Part shown: in pieces, positions 27,507-35,858 of the stretch
Position numbering within the stretch: position 1 is the first letter of the stretch
Layout: each line of letters begins with the position of its first letter
NCBI GenBank assembly: GCA_963714325.1
Contig: CAVQOB010000014.1
Coordinates: 142,673 to 206,672, forward strand
DNA length: 64,000 nt
Direction: 5' to 3'
Origin: CAVQOB01 sp963714325
GTDB taxonomy: Bacteria > Pseudomonadota > Alphaproteobacteria > Rhizobiales > Hyphomicrobiaceae
Position numbers and translations under genes: made by a program
The notes under the pieces: model-generated
Database searches by the model: none
What the model was told of the DNA's origin: nothing
What the model saw: only the letters and a program-made list of their open reading frames with translations

Positions 27507-28217
27507 CTAGCTCTTGCTGGCACTCTGGCGTTGCTTGACGCGCCCGATCAGCTTTTCCACCGACGGCAGTATGCCGATCACGATTTCGGCGACGCCTTTC
27601 GCGTTCGGATGCAGCCCATCGGCGAGATTGAATTCCGGCTTCAGCGCAATCCGGTCGAGAAAGAAATCATAGAGCAGCGCGTCATGTTTAGCGGCAAGAT
27701 CCGGAAAGATTGCGTCGAACGCCTTCGTATAGGGCTCGCCCAGATTGCGCGGCGCGCGCATGCCAGCCAGCAACACATCCATCCGCCGGCCCTTGAGCGT
27801 CGCAATGATCGTATCGAGGCTCTTCAGCGCCTGCGCCGGCGCCAGGCCCCGCAGCGCATCGTTCGCGCCAAGTTCGACGATGACGGCATCGGCGCCCGCC
27901 GGCACCGACCATTCCAACCGATCAAGCCCGGCAGCGGTGGTATCACCGGACACTCCGGCATTGATGACCACGACATCATGGCCGCGAGCCTTCAGCGCGC
28001 GTTCGAGTTGCGCTGGAAAGGCCTCGTCGGCCTTCAAACCATATCCCGCACTCAGGCTGTCACCGAACGCAACGATCTGCATCGGTTTTGCCTTCACTTG
28101 CGCCATCGCATCGCCACACCAAGCCATCACAAGCCCATTGCAGAGCAGCGCCGTCGCCCCCATCTCCAGCCAGCGCCGCCGCGTGATCCGCAATGGTTCC
28201 GGCACTGCTTGACGCAC
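27507..28217 (-). CDS. tesA: Arylesterase / multifunctional lysophospholipase, SGNH hydrolase
   Basis: About 236 residues if the GTG at 28217 is used; an ATG at 28163 is an alternative. An N-terminal RITRRRWLEMGATALL resembles a twin-arginine or Sec signal, cleaved near DAMAQ. The SGNH blocks are all present: block I AFGDSLSAGYGL with the nucleophile Ser, block II Gly in NAGVSGDTT, block III ELGANDALRG and block V DGLHPNAKG with Asp/His. It acts in the periplasm on acyl esters. It diverges from ybbA-ybbP, the same arrangement as tesA-ybbAP in E. coli. Confidence 0.9.
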   Translation of the reverse strand: MRQAVPEPLRITRRRWLEMGATALLCNGLVMAWCGDAMAQVKAKPMQIVAFGDSLSAGYGLKADEAFPAQLERALKARGHDVVVINAGVSGDTTAAGLDRLEWSVPAGADAVIVELGANDALRGLAPAQALKSLDTIIATLKGRRMDVLLAGMRAPRNLGEPYTKAFDAIFPDLAAKHDALLYDFFLDRIALKPEFNLADGLHPNAKGVAEIVIGILPSVEKLIGRVKQRQSASKS

Positions 28218-28392
28218 AGTTATCTCGTCTGGGATTGGCACGTGAGTCTTGTCCAAGCGGTTCTCGGCGATCCATACCGTCGTTCTGACGTATAGACAGG
28301 TGATCGTCACGGCAAGATGATGGCCGACTAGCCACCCGATTTTTACAAAGCATGCAATGCGCCGTATCGCACCGCCCGGAGAACACAACATC

Positions 28393-29115
28393 GTGACCAG
28401 TGCCGTCATCAGCCTCCGCGACGTAGGCCTCACGCTGACCAGTCGCGCTGGCCCCGTCGAGATCCTCCGTTCGGTCGCCCTGGATATCCCGGCTGGCCAG
28501 TCCGTCGCCATTGTCGGCCCGAGTGGGTCGGGCAAAACGTCGCTGCTGATGATCATGACCGGCCTGGAACGCGCGACCAGCGGCGGGGTGCGCATCGCCG
28601 GTCATGATTTCACCGCCCTCAACGAGGACCAACTGGCGCTCGCCCGCGGCCGCGACATCGGCATCGTCTTTCAATCCTTCCACCTCGTGCCCACGATGAC
28701 CGCGCTCGAAAATGTCGCCTTGCCGCTTGAGTTGGCCGGTCGTCCCGATGCGCTCGACACTGCCCGCGCCATGTTGTCCGAGGTTGGCCTTGGCCCCCGC
28801 GTCCAGCATTTTCCGGCGCAACTTTCTGGCGGTGAACAGCAGCGTGTCGCCCTGGCCCGCGCCCTGGCCCCGCGTCCGAAAATCCTCTTTGCCGACGAAC
28901 CAACCGGCAATCTCGATGCCAAGACCGGCAGTGGCGTCACCGAACTTCTGTTCGGCCTGCATCAACGCCATCACACCACCCTGGTCCTCATCACGCATGA
29001 TCTGGCGCTCGCCGGCCGCTGCCAGCGCATTGTCCGCATGAGCGACGGGCAAATTGTCGACCAAGCCGCAGCCATCGCGACAACCACGTCAAAAGCCACG
29101 GCGGCCGCATCATGA
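28393..29115 (+). CDS. ybbA: ABC transporter ATP-binding protein, LolD/YbbA type
   Basis: About 240 residues. GTG 28393 is the likely start, with CGGAGAA 12 nt upstream; an in-frame ATG at 28357 has no ribosome site. The Walker A motif is VGPSGSGKTSLL, the signature LSGGEQQRVALARAL, Walker B KILFADEPTGNLDA and the switch His in LITHDLALAG. It overlaps the large permease gene by ATGA, forming a two-gene exporter. Homologues belong to the MacB/LolD mechanotransmission class. The substrate is unknown, though linkage to tesA suggests lipids. Confidence 0.9.
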   Translation: MTSAVISLRDVGLTLTSRAGPVEILRSVALDIPAGQSVAIVGPSGSGKTSLLMIMTGLERATSGGVRIAGHDFTALNEDQLALARGRDIGIVFQSFHLVPTMTALENVALPLELAGRPDALDTARAMLSEVGLGPRVQHFPAQLSGGEQQRVALARALAPRPKILFADEPTGNLDAKTGSGVTELLFGLHQRHHTTLVLITHDLALAGRCQRIVRMSDGQIVDQAAAIATTTSKATAAAS

Positions 29116-31691
29116 CCATTGCAGCGACTGGCACGCCAAGTGCCGCCCGTGCGTGGCAATGGCCGCTGATCGTGCGTTTGGCGCTGCGCGAGTTTCGCGG
29201 CGGCATCAGTGGATTCGCGGTTTTCATCGCCTGCATCGCGCTCGGCGTCGCCGTCATCTCCGGCGTCGGCATGCTCGGCGATGCGTTGCGCGGCAGTTTT
29301 GAGCGTCAAGGCGAAGCGCTGCTCGGCGGCGACGTCACCCTGACCCGGCCGCACAAGCGCGTCGACGACGGCGAACGCACCTGGCTCGCCGCACGGGCAC
29401 GCGTCAGCGAAGTCGCAACCGTCCGTGCCATGGCGCGCCGTGCCGACGGCGCCGAGCAGGCCCTCGTCGAGATCAAGGGCATCGACGCCGCTTACCCGCT
29501 GGTCGGCACGCTCCGCCTCTCGTCGGATCAGACCCTCGCTGAAGCCATCGTTCGCGACGGCGGAGTCGCCGTCGAGCCGATCATCCTCGAGCGCCTCAAG
29601 CTGAAAATCGGCGATCCGTTGACGCTCGGTAAAAGCACGTTCCCCATCCGCGCCACCATCGAATCCGAGCCCGATAAGATTTCTGATCGACTGACCGTCG
29701 GCCCGCGCATTCTCGTCTCATCGACCGCACTCGCAGCATCCGGCCTGATCGACGCAGGCAGCCTGGTCGCCTGGCGCTATGCGCTGAAACTGAATGATGA
29801 TGCCGCGCGTTCCAACACGGGTCTTGTGACGTTCCGCGAGACAGTCCGCTCTGGGCTACCCGAAGCTGGCTTCACCATCCGCGACCGCCGCGATCCCTCT
29901 CCACAAGTCACCCGCACACTCGAGCGCGTGCGCCAATTCCTGACCCTGCTCGGTCTCACCGCGTTGCTGGTTGGCGGCGTCGGCGTCGCCAATGCGGTTG
30001 CAACCTATATTGATCGCCGCCGCTCGGTGATCGCGACGATGAAAAGTCTCGGTGCCACATCGGGCGTGATTTTCGGCGTCCACCTCGTGCAGGTGCTGAT
30101 GATCGCCAGTATCGGCATCGCCATCGGTCTCGCGATCGGCATGACGGTGCCGCTGATCGTCTCGTCGCTGCTCGGCTCGTCGCTGCCGATCAAGGCCGAA
30201 CTCACCATCCGCCCCGGGAGTCTGCTGATCGCCGCTGCCTACGGCCTGCTGGTCTCACTGCTGTTCACGCTCTGGCCGTTGGGTCGCGCCGAGATGATCC
30301 GTGCCGGCGTGCTCTTTCGCGATGAAGTGGCGCCGGAGCGTGTCATGCCGCGCCGTCTCATTATCGCGCTGACATTAGCCAGTGCAGCGGCGTTGTTCGC
30401 ACTCGCCGTGCTTGGTGCCGAAGCCAAGCGCCTCGCCGCCTATTATTGCCTCGCCGTCATCGGCGTGCTCGGCGTGTTCGTGGCGCTGGGGTTTGCTGTG
30501 ACGTGGATTGGGCAACGCTTGCCGCGGCCGCGCCGGCCCGAGCTGGCGCTCGCGATAGGCAGCATCGGCGCGCCCGGCGGATTGACGCGCTCGGTCGTCC
30601 TGTCCCTCGGCACCGGCCTCTCATTGCTCGTGGCGCTGGCCCTTACCGACCGTTCAATCGTCGGCGAACTCGAGGGTCGTGTCCCCAGCCAAAGTCCGAA
30701 CTACTTTGTCCTCGACGTAAAGAAAACCGATGTCGAAGCCTTTACGGCGCTGGTCCGCCGCGAGCACGCTCAAGCGCAGGTGTTCACCGCGCCGATGTTG
30801 CGCGGCCGCATGGTTCGCGTCGGCGACACGGCGGTCGAGGATTTGAAGGTCAAGCCGGAGCATCAATGGGTCCTCAACGGCGACCGTGGCCTGTCATACT
30901 CAGATTCGGTTCCCGATGGCTCGACGGTGATCGCCGGCGCCTGGTGGGGCCGCGACTATGACGGCGAACCGCTGGTCTCGTTCGAAGCCGAACTGGCGCG
31001 CGGTCTCGGCCTCAAACTCGGCGACACCGTCACCGTCAACGTGCTTGGCCGCAACGTCGCCGCCCGCGTCGCCAACCTGCGCGAGGTCAAATGGGAAAGC
31101 CTGGCGATCAATTTCGTCATGGTGTTCTCGCCCAACACCTTGCGTGCCGCGCCGCACAACATCCTCGCCACCGTGACTTTGCCGAAAGACGCCTCGCTCG
31201 CCGCCGAAGCCCGCATCGCCCAGGAAATCGGTCGCGAGTTCCCGGCCGTCACTGCCATCCGCGTCAAGGATGCGATCAATCAGTTCAACGCCATCTTCGC
31301 CCGCATCATGACCGCCATCCGCGCCGCCGGCAGCATCACGTTGGTCGCCGGCGCCCTGGTGCTGGCCGGTGCGCTGGCAACCGCCCAACGCCGCCGCATC
31401 AAGCAGGCCGTCATCCTCAAGACCTTGGGCGCCACCCGCCGCCGGATATTGACTGCCCATCTCGTCGAATATGCGATTTTGGCGACCGTCACCGGTCTTA
31501 TCGCTGTCCTGATCGGTGGCCTTGCCGCCTGGGTGACGGTAACCCGCGTGATGCGCCTCGATTTCGTCCTGTCACCCCGCGCCATCGTCGAAGCCCTGGG
31601 GTTAGCCATTGTTCTCGTTGGATTATTTGGCGGGATTGGCACCTGGCGGGTGCTCACCGCTCGGCCCGTCCCCTATTTGCGGTCGGAGTAA
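29112..31691 (+). CDS. ybbP: FtsX-like ABC transporter permease, YbbP family
   Basis: An 859-residue membrane protein with the YbbP layout. An N-terminal helix (ISGFAVFIACIALGVAVISGV) is followed by a periplasmic domain of about 230 residues. A three-helix FtsX module comes next (LLGLTALLVGGVGVANAV, VLMIASIGIAIGLAIG, LLIAAAYGLLVSLLF), then further helices, a second periplasmic domain and a second FtsX module at the C-terminus. It works with the overlapping ATPase as a type VII-like extractor. The precise cargo in any species is unclear. Confidence 0.92.
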   Translation: MTIAATGTPSAARAWQWPLIVRLALREFRGGISGFAVFIACIALGVAVISGVGMLGDALRGSFERQGEALLGGDVTLTRPHKRVDDGERTWLAARARVSEVATVRAMARRADGAEQALVEIKGIDAAYPLVGTLRLSSDQTLAEAIVRDGGVAVEPIILERLKLKIGDPLTLGKSTFPIRATIESEPDKISDRLTVGPRILVSSTALAASGLIDAGSLVAWRYALKLNDDAARSNTGLVTFRETVRSGLPEAGFTIRDRRDPSPQVTRTLERVRQFLTLLGLTALLVGGVGVANAVATYIDRRRSVIATMKSLGATSGVIFGVHLVQVLMIASIGIAIGLAIGMTVPLIVSSLLGSSLPIKAELTIRPGSLLIAAAYGLLVSLLFTLWPLGRAEMIRAGVLFRDEVAPERVMPRRLIIALTLASAAALFALAVLGAEAKRLAAYYCLAVIGVLGVFVALGFAVTWIGQRLPRPRRPELALAIGSIGAPGGLTRSVVLSLGTGLSLLVALALTDRSIVGELEGRVPSQSPNYFVLDVKKTDVEAFTALVRREHAQAQVFTAPMLRGRMVRVGDTAVEDLKVKPEHQWVLNGDRGLSYSDSVPDGSTVIAGAWWGRDYDGEPLVSFEAELARGLGLKLGDTVTVNVLGRNVAARVANLREVKWESLAINFVMVFSPNTLRAAPHNILATVTLPKDASLAAEARIAQEIGREFPAVTAIRVKDAINQFNAIFARIMTAIRAAGSITLVAGALVLAGALATAQRRRIKQAVILKTLGATRRRILTAHLVEYAILATVTGLIAVLIGGLAAWVTVTRVMRLDFVLSPRAIVEALGLAIVLVGLFGGIGTWRVLTARPVPYLRSE

Positions 31692-31851
31692 CGATCGGCC
31701 CGGCACGAAGCGACAAAAAAATATCCAACCGAATGTATGCACCAAGAGCCTATCGGCTTCTTGAAATTGACATGGCTAAACGCCATACTCTGGGTACGCG
31801 GGTGCTTGCCCGCACTGATTCTCCCGGCGTTCTCCAGAGGAAGGTGCCAAA

Positions 31852-32649
31852 ATGGCTCAACTCGACAATCGTTATGCGCAGGCTGGCGGTATTTCCCGTC
31901 CGGCAACCGGCGTCATGGATGAGGGCCTGCGGGCCTACATGCTCCGCGTCTACAACTATATGGCAGCTGGTGTGGCACTCACCGGCCTCGTCTCGCTGTT
32001 CCTCTACTCGATCGCAACCACCGTCGACCCCGCCATGGCCGCGATGGTTGGCGGTAAGGCCGCCAAGGTCGGGAAGGTCTACCTCACGGACGTCGGCGCA
32101 ACCCTGTACATGAGCCCGCTCAAGTGGGTGATCATGTTTGCTCCGCTCGCCATGTGCTTCCTGCTCGGCTTCGGTGCAAACCGGATGAGCGTCGGCGCAA
32201 CGCAACTTGCCTTCTGGGTGTTTGCTGCCCTCGTCGGTGCCTCGCTGTCGGTCATCTTCCTGGTCTACACGCAGACCTCGATCGCCCGCATCTTCTTCAT
32301 CACCTCGGCGGCGTTCGGCGGGTTGAGTTTGTGGGCTTACACGACGAAGAAGGATCTGTCGGGTTGGGGCACCTTCCTGTTCATGGGTCTGATCGGCATC
32401 GTTATCGCCTCAATCGTCAACATCTGGCTGGCCTCGCCCGCTCTGATGTTCGCGGTCTCCGCGATTGGCGTGCTGGTGTTCGCCGGCCTCACCGCCTACG
32501 ACACCCAGATGATCAAGGACGGCTACTACGACGTGCAGCATGACGGCACCGCCACCAGCAAGGCCGCAGTCATGGGTGCGTTCGCCCTCTACACCGACTT
32601 CATCAACCTCTTCCAGTCGCTGCTGTCGCTGTTCGGCGATCGCGAGTAA
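31852..32649 (+). CDS. Bax inhibitor-1/YccA family membrane protein
   Basis: A 265-residue inner-membrane protein of the TMBIM/BI-1 family, ATG 31852 behind AGAGGAAGG. The N-terminal cytoplasmic DEGLRAYMLRVYNYMAAGVA leads to seven helices. The conserved LTAYDTQMIK segment and the acidic C-terminal LYTDFINLFQSLL are family hallmarks; these Asp residues form the Ca2+/pH-sensing site in BsYetJ. Probable calcium leak channel or membrane protein quality factor. It is a single gene followed by a palindromic repeat and a terminator. Confidence 0.93.
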   Translation: MAQLDNRYAQAGGISRPATGVMDEGLRAYMLRVYNYMAAGVALTGLVSLFLYSIATTVDPAMAAMVGGKAAKVGKVYLTDVGATLYMSPLKWVIMFAPLAMCFLLGFGANRMSVGATQLAFWVFAALVGASLSVIFLVYTQTSIARIFFITSAAFGGLSLWAYTTKKDLSGWGTFLFMGLIGIVIASIVNIWLASPALMFAVSAIGVLVFAGLTAYDTQMIKDGYYDVQHDGTATSKAAVMGAFALYTDFINLFQSLLSLFGDRE

Positions 32650-32659
32650 CGGGCTCGGG

Positions 32660-32698
32660 CTTCCGGAAAAGTGGGAACCGGTTTTCCGATAAGAAGCA
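32660..32698. repeat. Palindromic intergenic element (CGGAAAA/TTTTCCG type), copy 1
   Basis: A nested inverted repeat: outer GCTTC and GAAGC, inner CGGAAAA and GGTTTTCCG, with a GTGGGAA centre. A second copy with the same arms lies at 43227-43267 after pgsA. The two share CTTCCGGAAAAGTG and GGTTTTCCGAT. This short element is common between genes in Rhizobiales; here it lies directly after a stop codon. Confidence 0.7.
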
Positions 32699-32733
32699 CG
32701 ATGCAAAGAGCTTCCGTGATGAACTGAGTTACG

Positions 32734-32764
32734 AAAGGCCCTGGAGCAATCCGGGGCCTTTTGC
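32734..32764 (+). terminator. Rho-independent terminator after the BI-1 family gene
   Basis: AAAGGCCC (32734-32741) pairs with GGGCCTTT (32754-32761), followed by TTG. The 8-bp GC-rich stem and T-run fit an intrinsic terminator for the upstream rightward gene, 85 nt after its stop. Confidence 0.7.
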
Positions 32765-32803
32765 TTGTGTGGGCATTCATGCGGCAGCTCAAGGGTTCAA
32801 GCG

Positions 32804-33331
32804 ATGACAACAGTGACGGTGCGCGCGGCGACGCCTGCCGACATCCCCACCATCACCGCGATCTATCGGCCTGCGGTCCTCGACGGGACCGCGAGCTTCG
32901 AGATTGATGCGCCCGACGCCGCTGAAATGCGCCGCCGTTACGATACAATCGTCACTGCCGGTTACCCCTACATCGTCGCCGAGCTTGATGACCGGATCGC
33001 CGGTTATGCCTATGCCAATGCCTATCGCCCGCGCCCGGCCTATCGCTATTCGGTCGAGGACTCGATCTACATCGCACCGTGGGCACAGCGCCATGGCGTC
33101 GGCCGCGCGCTACTGACGGCGTTAATCGAAGCCACCACCGCCATGGGCTGCCGTCAGATGATCGCCGTCATCGGCGACAGCGATCAGCCCGGCTCCATTG
33201 GACTGCACACTGCCTTCGGTTTCACGCATTGTGGTGTCATTCGCGCCGTCGGTTTCAAACACGGTCGCTGGCTCGACAGCGTGATCATGCAGCGCGCACT
33301 CGGTGATGGCAGCGATAGCAAGCCGGTGTAG
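32804..33331 (+). CDS. GNAT N-acetyltransferase, phosphinothricin/methionine sulfone acetyltransferase-like
   Basis: A 175-residue GNAT enzyme. It starts TVTVRAATPADIPTITAIYR, and the GTASFEIDAPDAAEMRRR segment is typical of the Pat/Bar/MddA branch. The acetyl-CoA loop is QRHGVGRALLTALIE, and the C-terminal SIGLHTAFGFTHCGVIRAVGFKHGRW completes the fold. It likely acetylates the amino group of a methionine- or glutamate-analogue amino acid. Chromosomal homologues are common and need not confer herbicide resistance. Confidence 0.9.
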   Translation: MTTVTVRAATPADIPTITAIYRPAVLDGTASFEIDAPDAAEMRRRYDTIVTAGYPYIVAELDDRIAGYAYANAYRPRPAYRYSVEDSIYIAPWAQRHGVGRALLTALIEATTAMGCRQMIAVIGDSDQPGSIGLHTAFGFTHCGVIRAVGFKHGRWLDSVIMQRALGDGSDSKPV

Positions 33332-33333
33332 CG

Positions 33334-33735
33334 TTAGCTCCCAACCAGCCGCATCTTTTTGTCGACCACGTCGAGAACGCGCGCCAACTCATGGCCGCGT
33401 TTGAGAATCAAACCCGTCGCCGCGACGACCGCGTAAGCGCCCTGCTTGCGCGCGAGCTTCGGTGTCTTTTCAATTCTGTAGAGCGGAACTTCGCTGCTCC
33501 GGCGGTACACTGAAAAACAAGCTGTCTCGCGTGTGAATTCGATCGAGTAGTCGCGCCATTCGCCCGCCGCGACTTGCCGGCCATAGACGTCGAGGATAGT
33601 GCTTAATTCCTGCCGGTTGAAGGCGGTCACGGTTTGCGCTGGGGTCGCCGGCGCGGACGCAGGACCAGTCGACGGACTGGCCACGGGGCGTCGGAATTGT
33701 ATCGGCTCGATGTCGCTCAAACGGCGCCTCCTCAT
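33334..33735 (-). CDS. DUF2794 family protein
   Basis: A 133-residue protein ending 3 nt from the convergent acetyltransferase stop. A Pro/Ala-rich N-terminus leads to the conserved core FNRQELSTILDVYGRQVAAG, then EWRDYSIEFTRETACFSVYR and PLYRIEKTPKLARKQGAYAV. These match the alphaproteobacterial DUF2794 family throughout. No catalytic motif or membrane segment is visible. Function is unknown; the family is small, cytoplasmic and conserved in Rhizobiales. Confidence 0.85.
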   Translation of the reverse strand: MRRRRLSDIEPIQFRRPVASPSTGPASAPATPAQTVTAFNRQELSTILDVYGRQVAAGEWRDYSIEFTRETACFSVYRRSSEVPLYRIEKTPKLARKQGAYAVVAATGLILKRGHELARVLDVVDKKMRLVGS

Positions 33736-33799
33736 GTCATGGCACTGACATATTTGCGCGTGCTCAAACCAAGATCAAGGGGGCGGCGCCGTCGCGTCC

Positions 33800-34180
33800 T
33801 CAGTTGCCGTCGAAGAATTTGTTCGGCTTGAGGAAGAACGACAACACGACACAACCATCAGGGGAATGCGCGTCATGGCGCGATCCGGCCGGCCGCCAGA
33901 CGTACTGGCCGGCTTTGGCTGTTCCTTCACCGTCGATCAGCGAGCCCTCCAGAACATAGGTCTGCTCGATCTCGGTATGCTCGTGGTCAGGCAGGATGGC
34001 CCCCGGCGCAAACCGCGTCAGTGCGGTCAATAGCCCGGTCGCCCTATCCTCCATCAGGATCTTGACGTCGATGCCCTTGAACCGTGTTGCTGTCCAGGCG
34101 ATCCCCTCGACGTCAACATAGCGCGACGCCAACGGTCCGAGCCCCGCATGATTGTCCGCTCCGGGTGTGGTAGTAGCCAT
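33800..34180 (-). CDS. Cupin domain-containing protein
   Basis: A 126-residue single cupin. Metal-site residues are in DHEHTEIEQTYVLEGSL (His, His, Glu) and the second motif around AGSRHDAHSPDG. The N-terminal LASRYVDVEGIAW resembles the cupin_7/ChrR-like or dihydroxyacetophenone dioxygenase-like group. It may be a small Fe/Mn dioxygenase, a sugar-binding protein or a stand-alone sensor; nothing around it decides. It is a single gene preceded by a long noncoding stretch. Confidence 0.82.
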   Translation of the reverse strand: MATTTPGADNHAGLGPLASRYVDVEGIAWTATRFKGIDVKILMEDRATGLLTALTRFAPGAILPDHEHTEIEQTYVLEGSLIDGEGTAKAGQYVWRPAGSRHDAHSPDGCVVLSFFLKPNKFFDGN

Positions 34181-34726
34181 CGATCCGTTCTCCAGCGATG
34201 CGCAGATAGCGCTTCTCGCACGCTAAAATAGTCCAGCCCCGATCAGCAAGCCGCATGCGAGCGCCTTAAGAGTGCAGCGAATTCAATGATTGAAATATTT
34301 CGAAACAAAAATCACGAAAACGCCCTGATTGGTCCAAGTCGCCGCCGCAAACGTCAGCAATAGTCCGACATCACCGCTTGGTCTGGTTCGAACGTTTGCT
34401 CGGACTTCAGCCCCCCAGCCCCATCCGGGCGCTTCTCTCCTCGGACCAGGCCAAGCGGCCCCCCACAGATCTCAGCTCGCCAACTCAGCTCAACAATGTT
34501 GCCACCGGCTCCCTACGCCGCTGGCGCAAAGTCCGGCGCACGTAAAATTCTCGCTTCCGCCGTAATGGCGTCCTGCCCAAGCCTCAAACAAGAGTTAACT
34601 TGAAAATATCGCAGCGCAAAAAGTTCTGGCTGTTTTTGACTCGGTAAGCTCCCCTTGAAAACGGCACGGAACTGAATGCCAAGAATGGCGCAGCGATTGA
34701 TGCGCTTCACCGCGTCTGAAACTTTG
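34181..34726. other. Long noncoding stretch with strong inverted repeats
   Basis: About 550 nt without a convincing gene, lying between the cupin start and a terminator-like hairpin. An AT-rich patch lies near 34280-34325. At 34374-34391 and 34441-34458 an 18-bp stem (CCGCTTGGTCTGGTTCGA with TCGGACCAGGCCAAGCGG, wobble pairs only) encloses 49 nt. Two further arm pairs, GCAAACGT/ACGTTTGC (34347, 34392) and AGTCCGA/TCGGACT (34362, 34400), interleave in a pseudoknot-like order. It could be a structured RNA or a mobile-element remnant. Confidence 0.45.
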
Positions 34727-34755
34727 ACGGCCGAATGCAAGTTCGGCCGTTTTTC
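34727..34755 (+). terminator. Rho-independent terminator with no recognised upstream gene on its strand
   Basis: A perfect 9-bp stem ACGGCCGAA/TTCGGCCGT with a 6-nt loop is followed by TTTTTC on the plus strand. The only protein gene next to it (34773-35540) is on the minus strand and ends 18 nt away. On that strand the hairpin is followed by CAAAGT, a poor T-tract. It may serve the minus gene weakly, or end an unannotated plus-strand RNA. Confidence 0.6.
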
Positions 34756-34772
34756 ATTGGGATTTGTGCAGC

Positions 34773-35540
34773 TCACCAAGCCGGGATGGTCGCCGCTCCG
34801 ATGATCGGGCCCGCATGACCTTGCTGCAGCAGGACCGCATAGATCTCTCCGCCAGATTGCGCGATCGCATTGCGCTCAAGTTTGACGGTGAGCGGCTGTC
34901 CGCTCCACATGCCGACCGGCATCATCTCGCGGACGACGTTGTGATACGTGATGGTCTTGCCGGAATTCTCGCCGCGCTTGATCGGCACGTCGACCCGCCG
35001 GGTCACATGGACAAGCCACAGCGTCGCATCCTTCGCGCCAACACCGCCGGCTTTGCCTTCGCAATCAATCACCAGATGCTGGCCTTGACCCTGCAGCTTG
35101 AGCCCGACCAGTTCGCCGGTATCGCGTGCCGCCGCCACCAACGCCGCATCGATCGCAGCCTTGTTGCTGCCGACGACATGCGCCGTCCCGTTGATGACCA
35201 TCTGTGGCGTGTAGACTTGCCCATCGCCCCGGGCGCCCGCGTATTGCCTTTGTCGCTTCGTGAACTTCGGGCTGGCGAGCGTGTCCTTCCATCCCAAGTA
35301 GTCCCAGTAGTCGACCGAGAACGACAGCGCCAGCACGTTCGGCCGCCGGGCGTAGCCTTCCATCAGCGCGTCCGCCGTCGGGCACGACGAACAACCCTGG
35401 CTGGTGAACAGTTCAACGACACTGGTGATGCGGGCTTGTCCGTTGGCCGATTGCGCCAGCGCCGTTGACAACGCTCCGCCCGCGACCAGCGGCGCCACCG
35501 CGCAGCAGACAGAAATGGTCAAGAAATCCCGGCGGTTCAT
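34773..35540 (-). CDS. DUF1223 domain-containing exported protein (thioredoxin-like)
   Basis: A 255-residue protein starting MNRRDFLTISVCC, a twin-arginine-like signal cleaved near TALAQ. The DUF1223 core begins VVELFTSQGCSSCPTADALM, whose CxxC sits where thioredoxins carry theirs. It continues with LSFSVDYWDYLGWKDTLASP and YTPQMVINGTAHVVGS. It is probably a periplasmic thiol-redox or metal-handling protein; the biochemical role is unproven. The gene stands alone, preceded by 318 nt of noncoding DNA. Confidence 0.9.
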   Translation of the reverse strand: MNRRDFLTISVCCAVAPLVAGGALSTALAQSANGQARITSVVELFTSQGCSSCPTADALMEGYARRPNVLALSFSVDYWDYLGWKDTLASPKFTKRQRQYAGARGDGQVYTPQMVINGTAHVVGSNKAAIDAALVAAARDTGELVGLKLQGQGQHLVIDCEGKAGGVGAKDATLWLVHVTRRVDVPIKRGENSGKTITYHNVVREMMPVGMWSGQPLTVKLERNAIAQSGGEIYAVLLQQGHAGPIIGAATIPAW

Positions 35541-35858
35541 GGAGCGACGCTAGTCCGAAGGAGGGAGCACGTTACTCAGCGGAATATCGGCAAACCCGCC
35601 ATCAATAGCGAGTCACGATTGGGTGAATCGAGCAGTCGCCCCCTCGGTTGTGTTCAGCAAACCTGTTTATGCAGCGTTTTCAGCGCGCGCGGCCGCCGAT
35701 CTCCTCCCCGCGAGGTCTGGGGAAAAACCTTCAGTCCGCAGCGGTAACACCAACGGCGCGGTGTTCCGCAAGCCGATCGTATTGCACCGCACCCAGACAA
35801 GCGCACCGGCCTCCCGGGCGATTGGAAAGCCTATTCATGGTAGGGCTTGCCAAACTCA
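35541..35858. other. Intergenic region between acnA and the DUF1223 gene
   Basis: 318 nt holding the start region of the leftward DUF1223 gene and the 3' end of acnA. I see no tRNA, strong terminator, repeat or credible ORF here. Confidence 0.4.

Noticed and set aside
34513..34779. An 88-codon open frame on the minus strand in the long noncoding stretch
   Set aside because: It overlaps the terminator-like hairpin and has no ribosome site or recognisable sequence.
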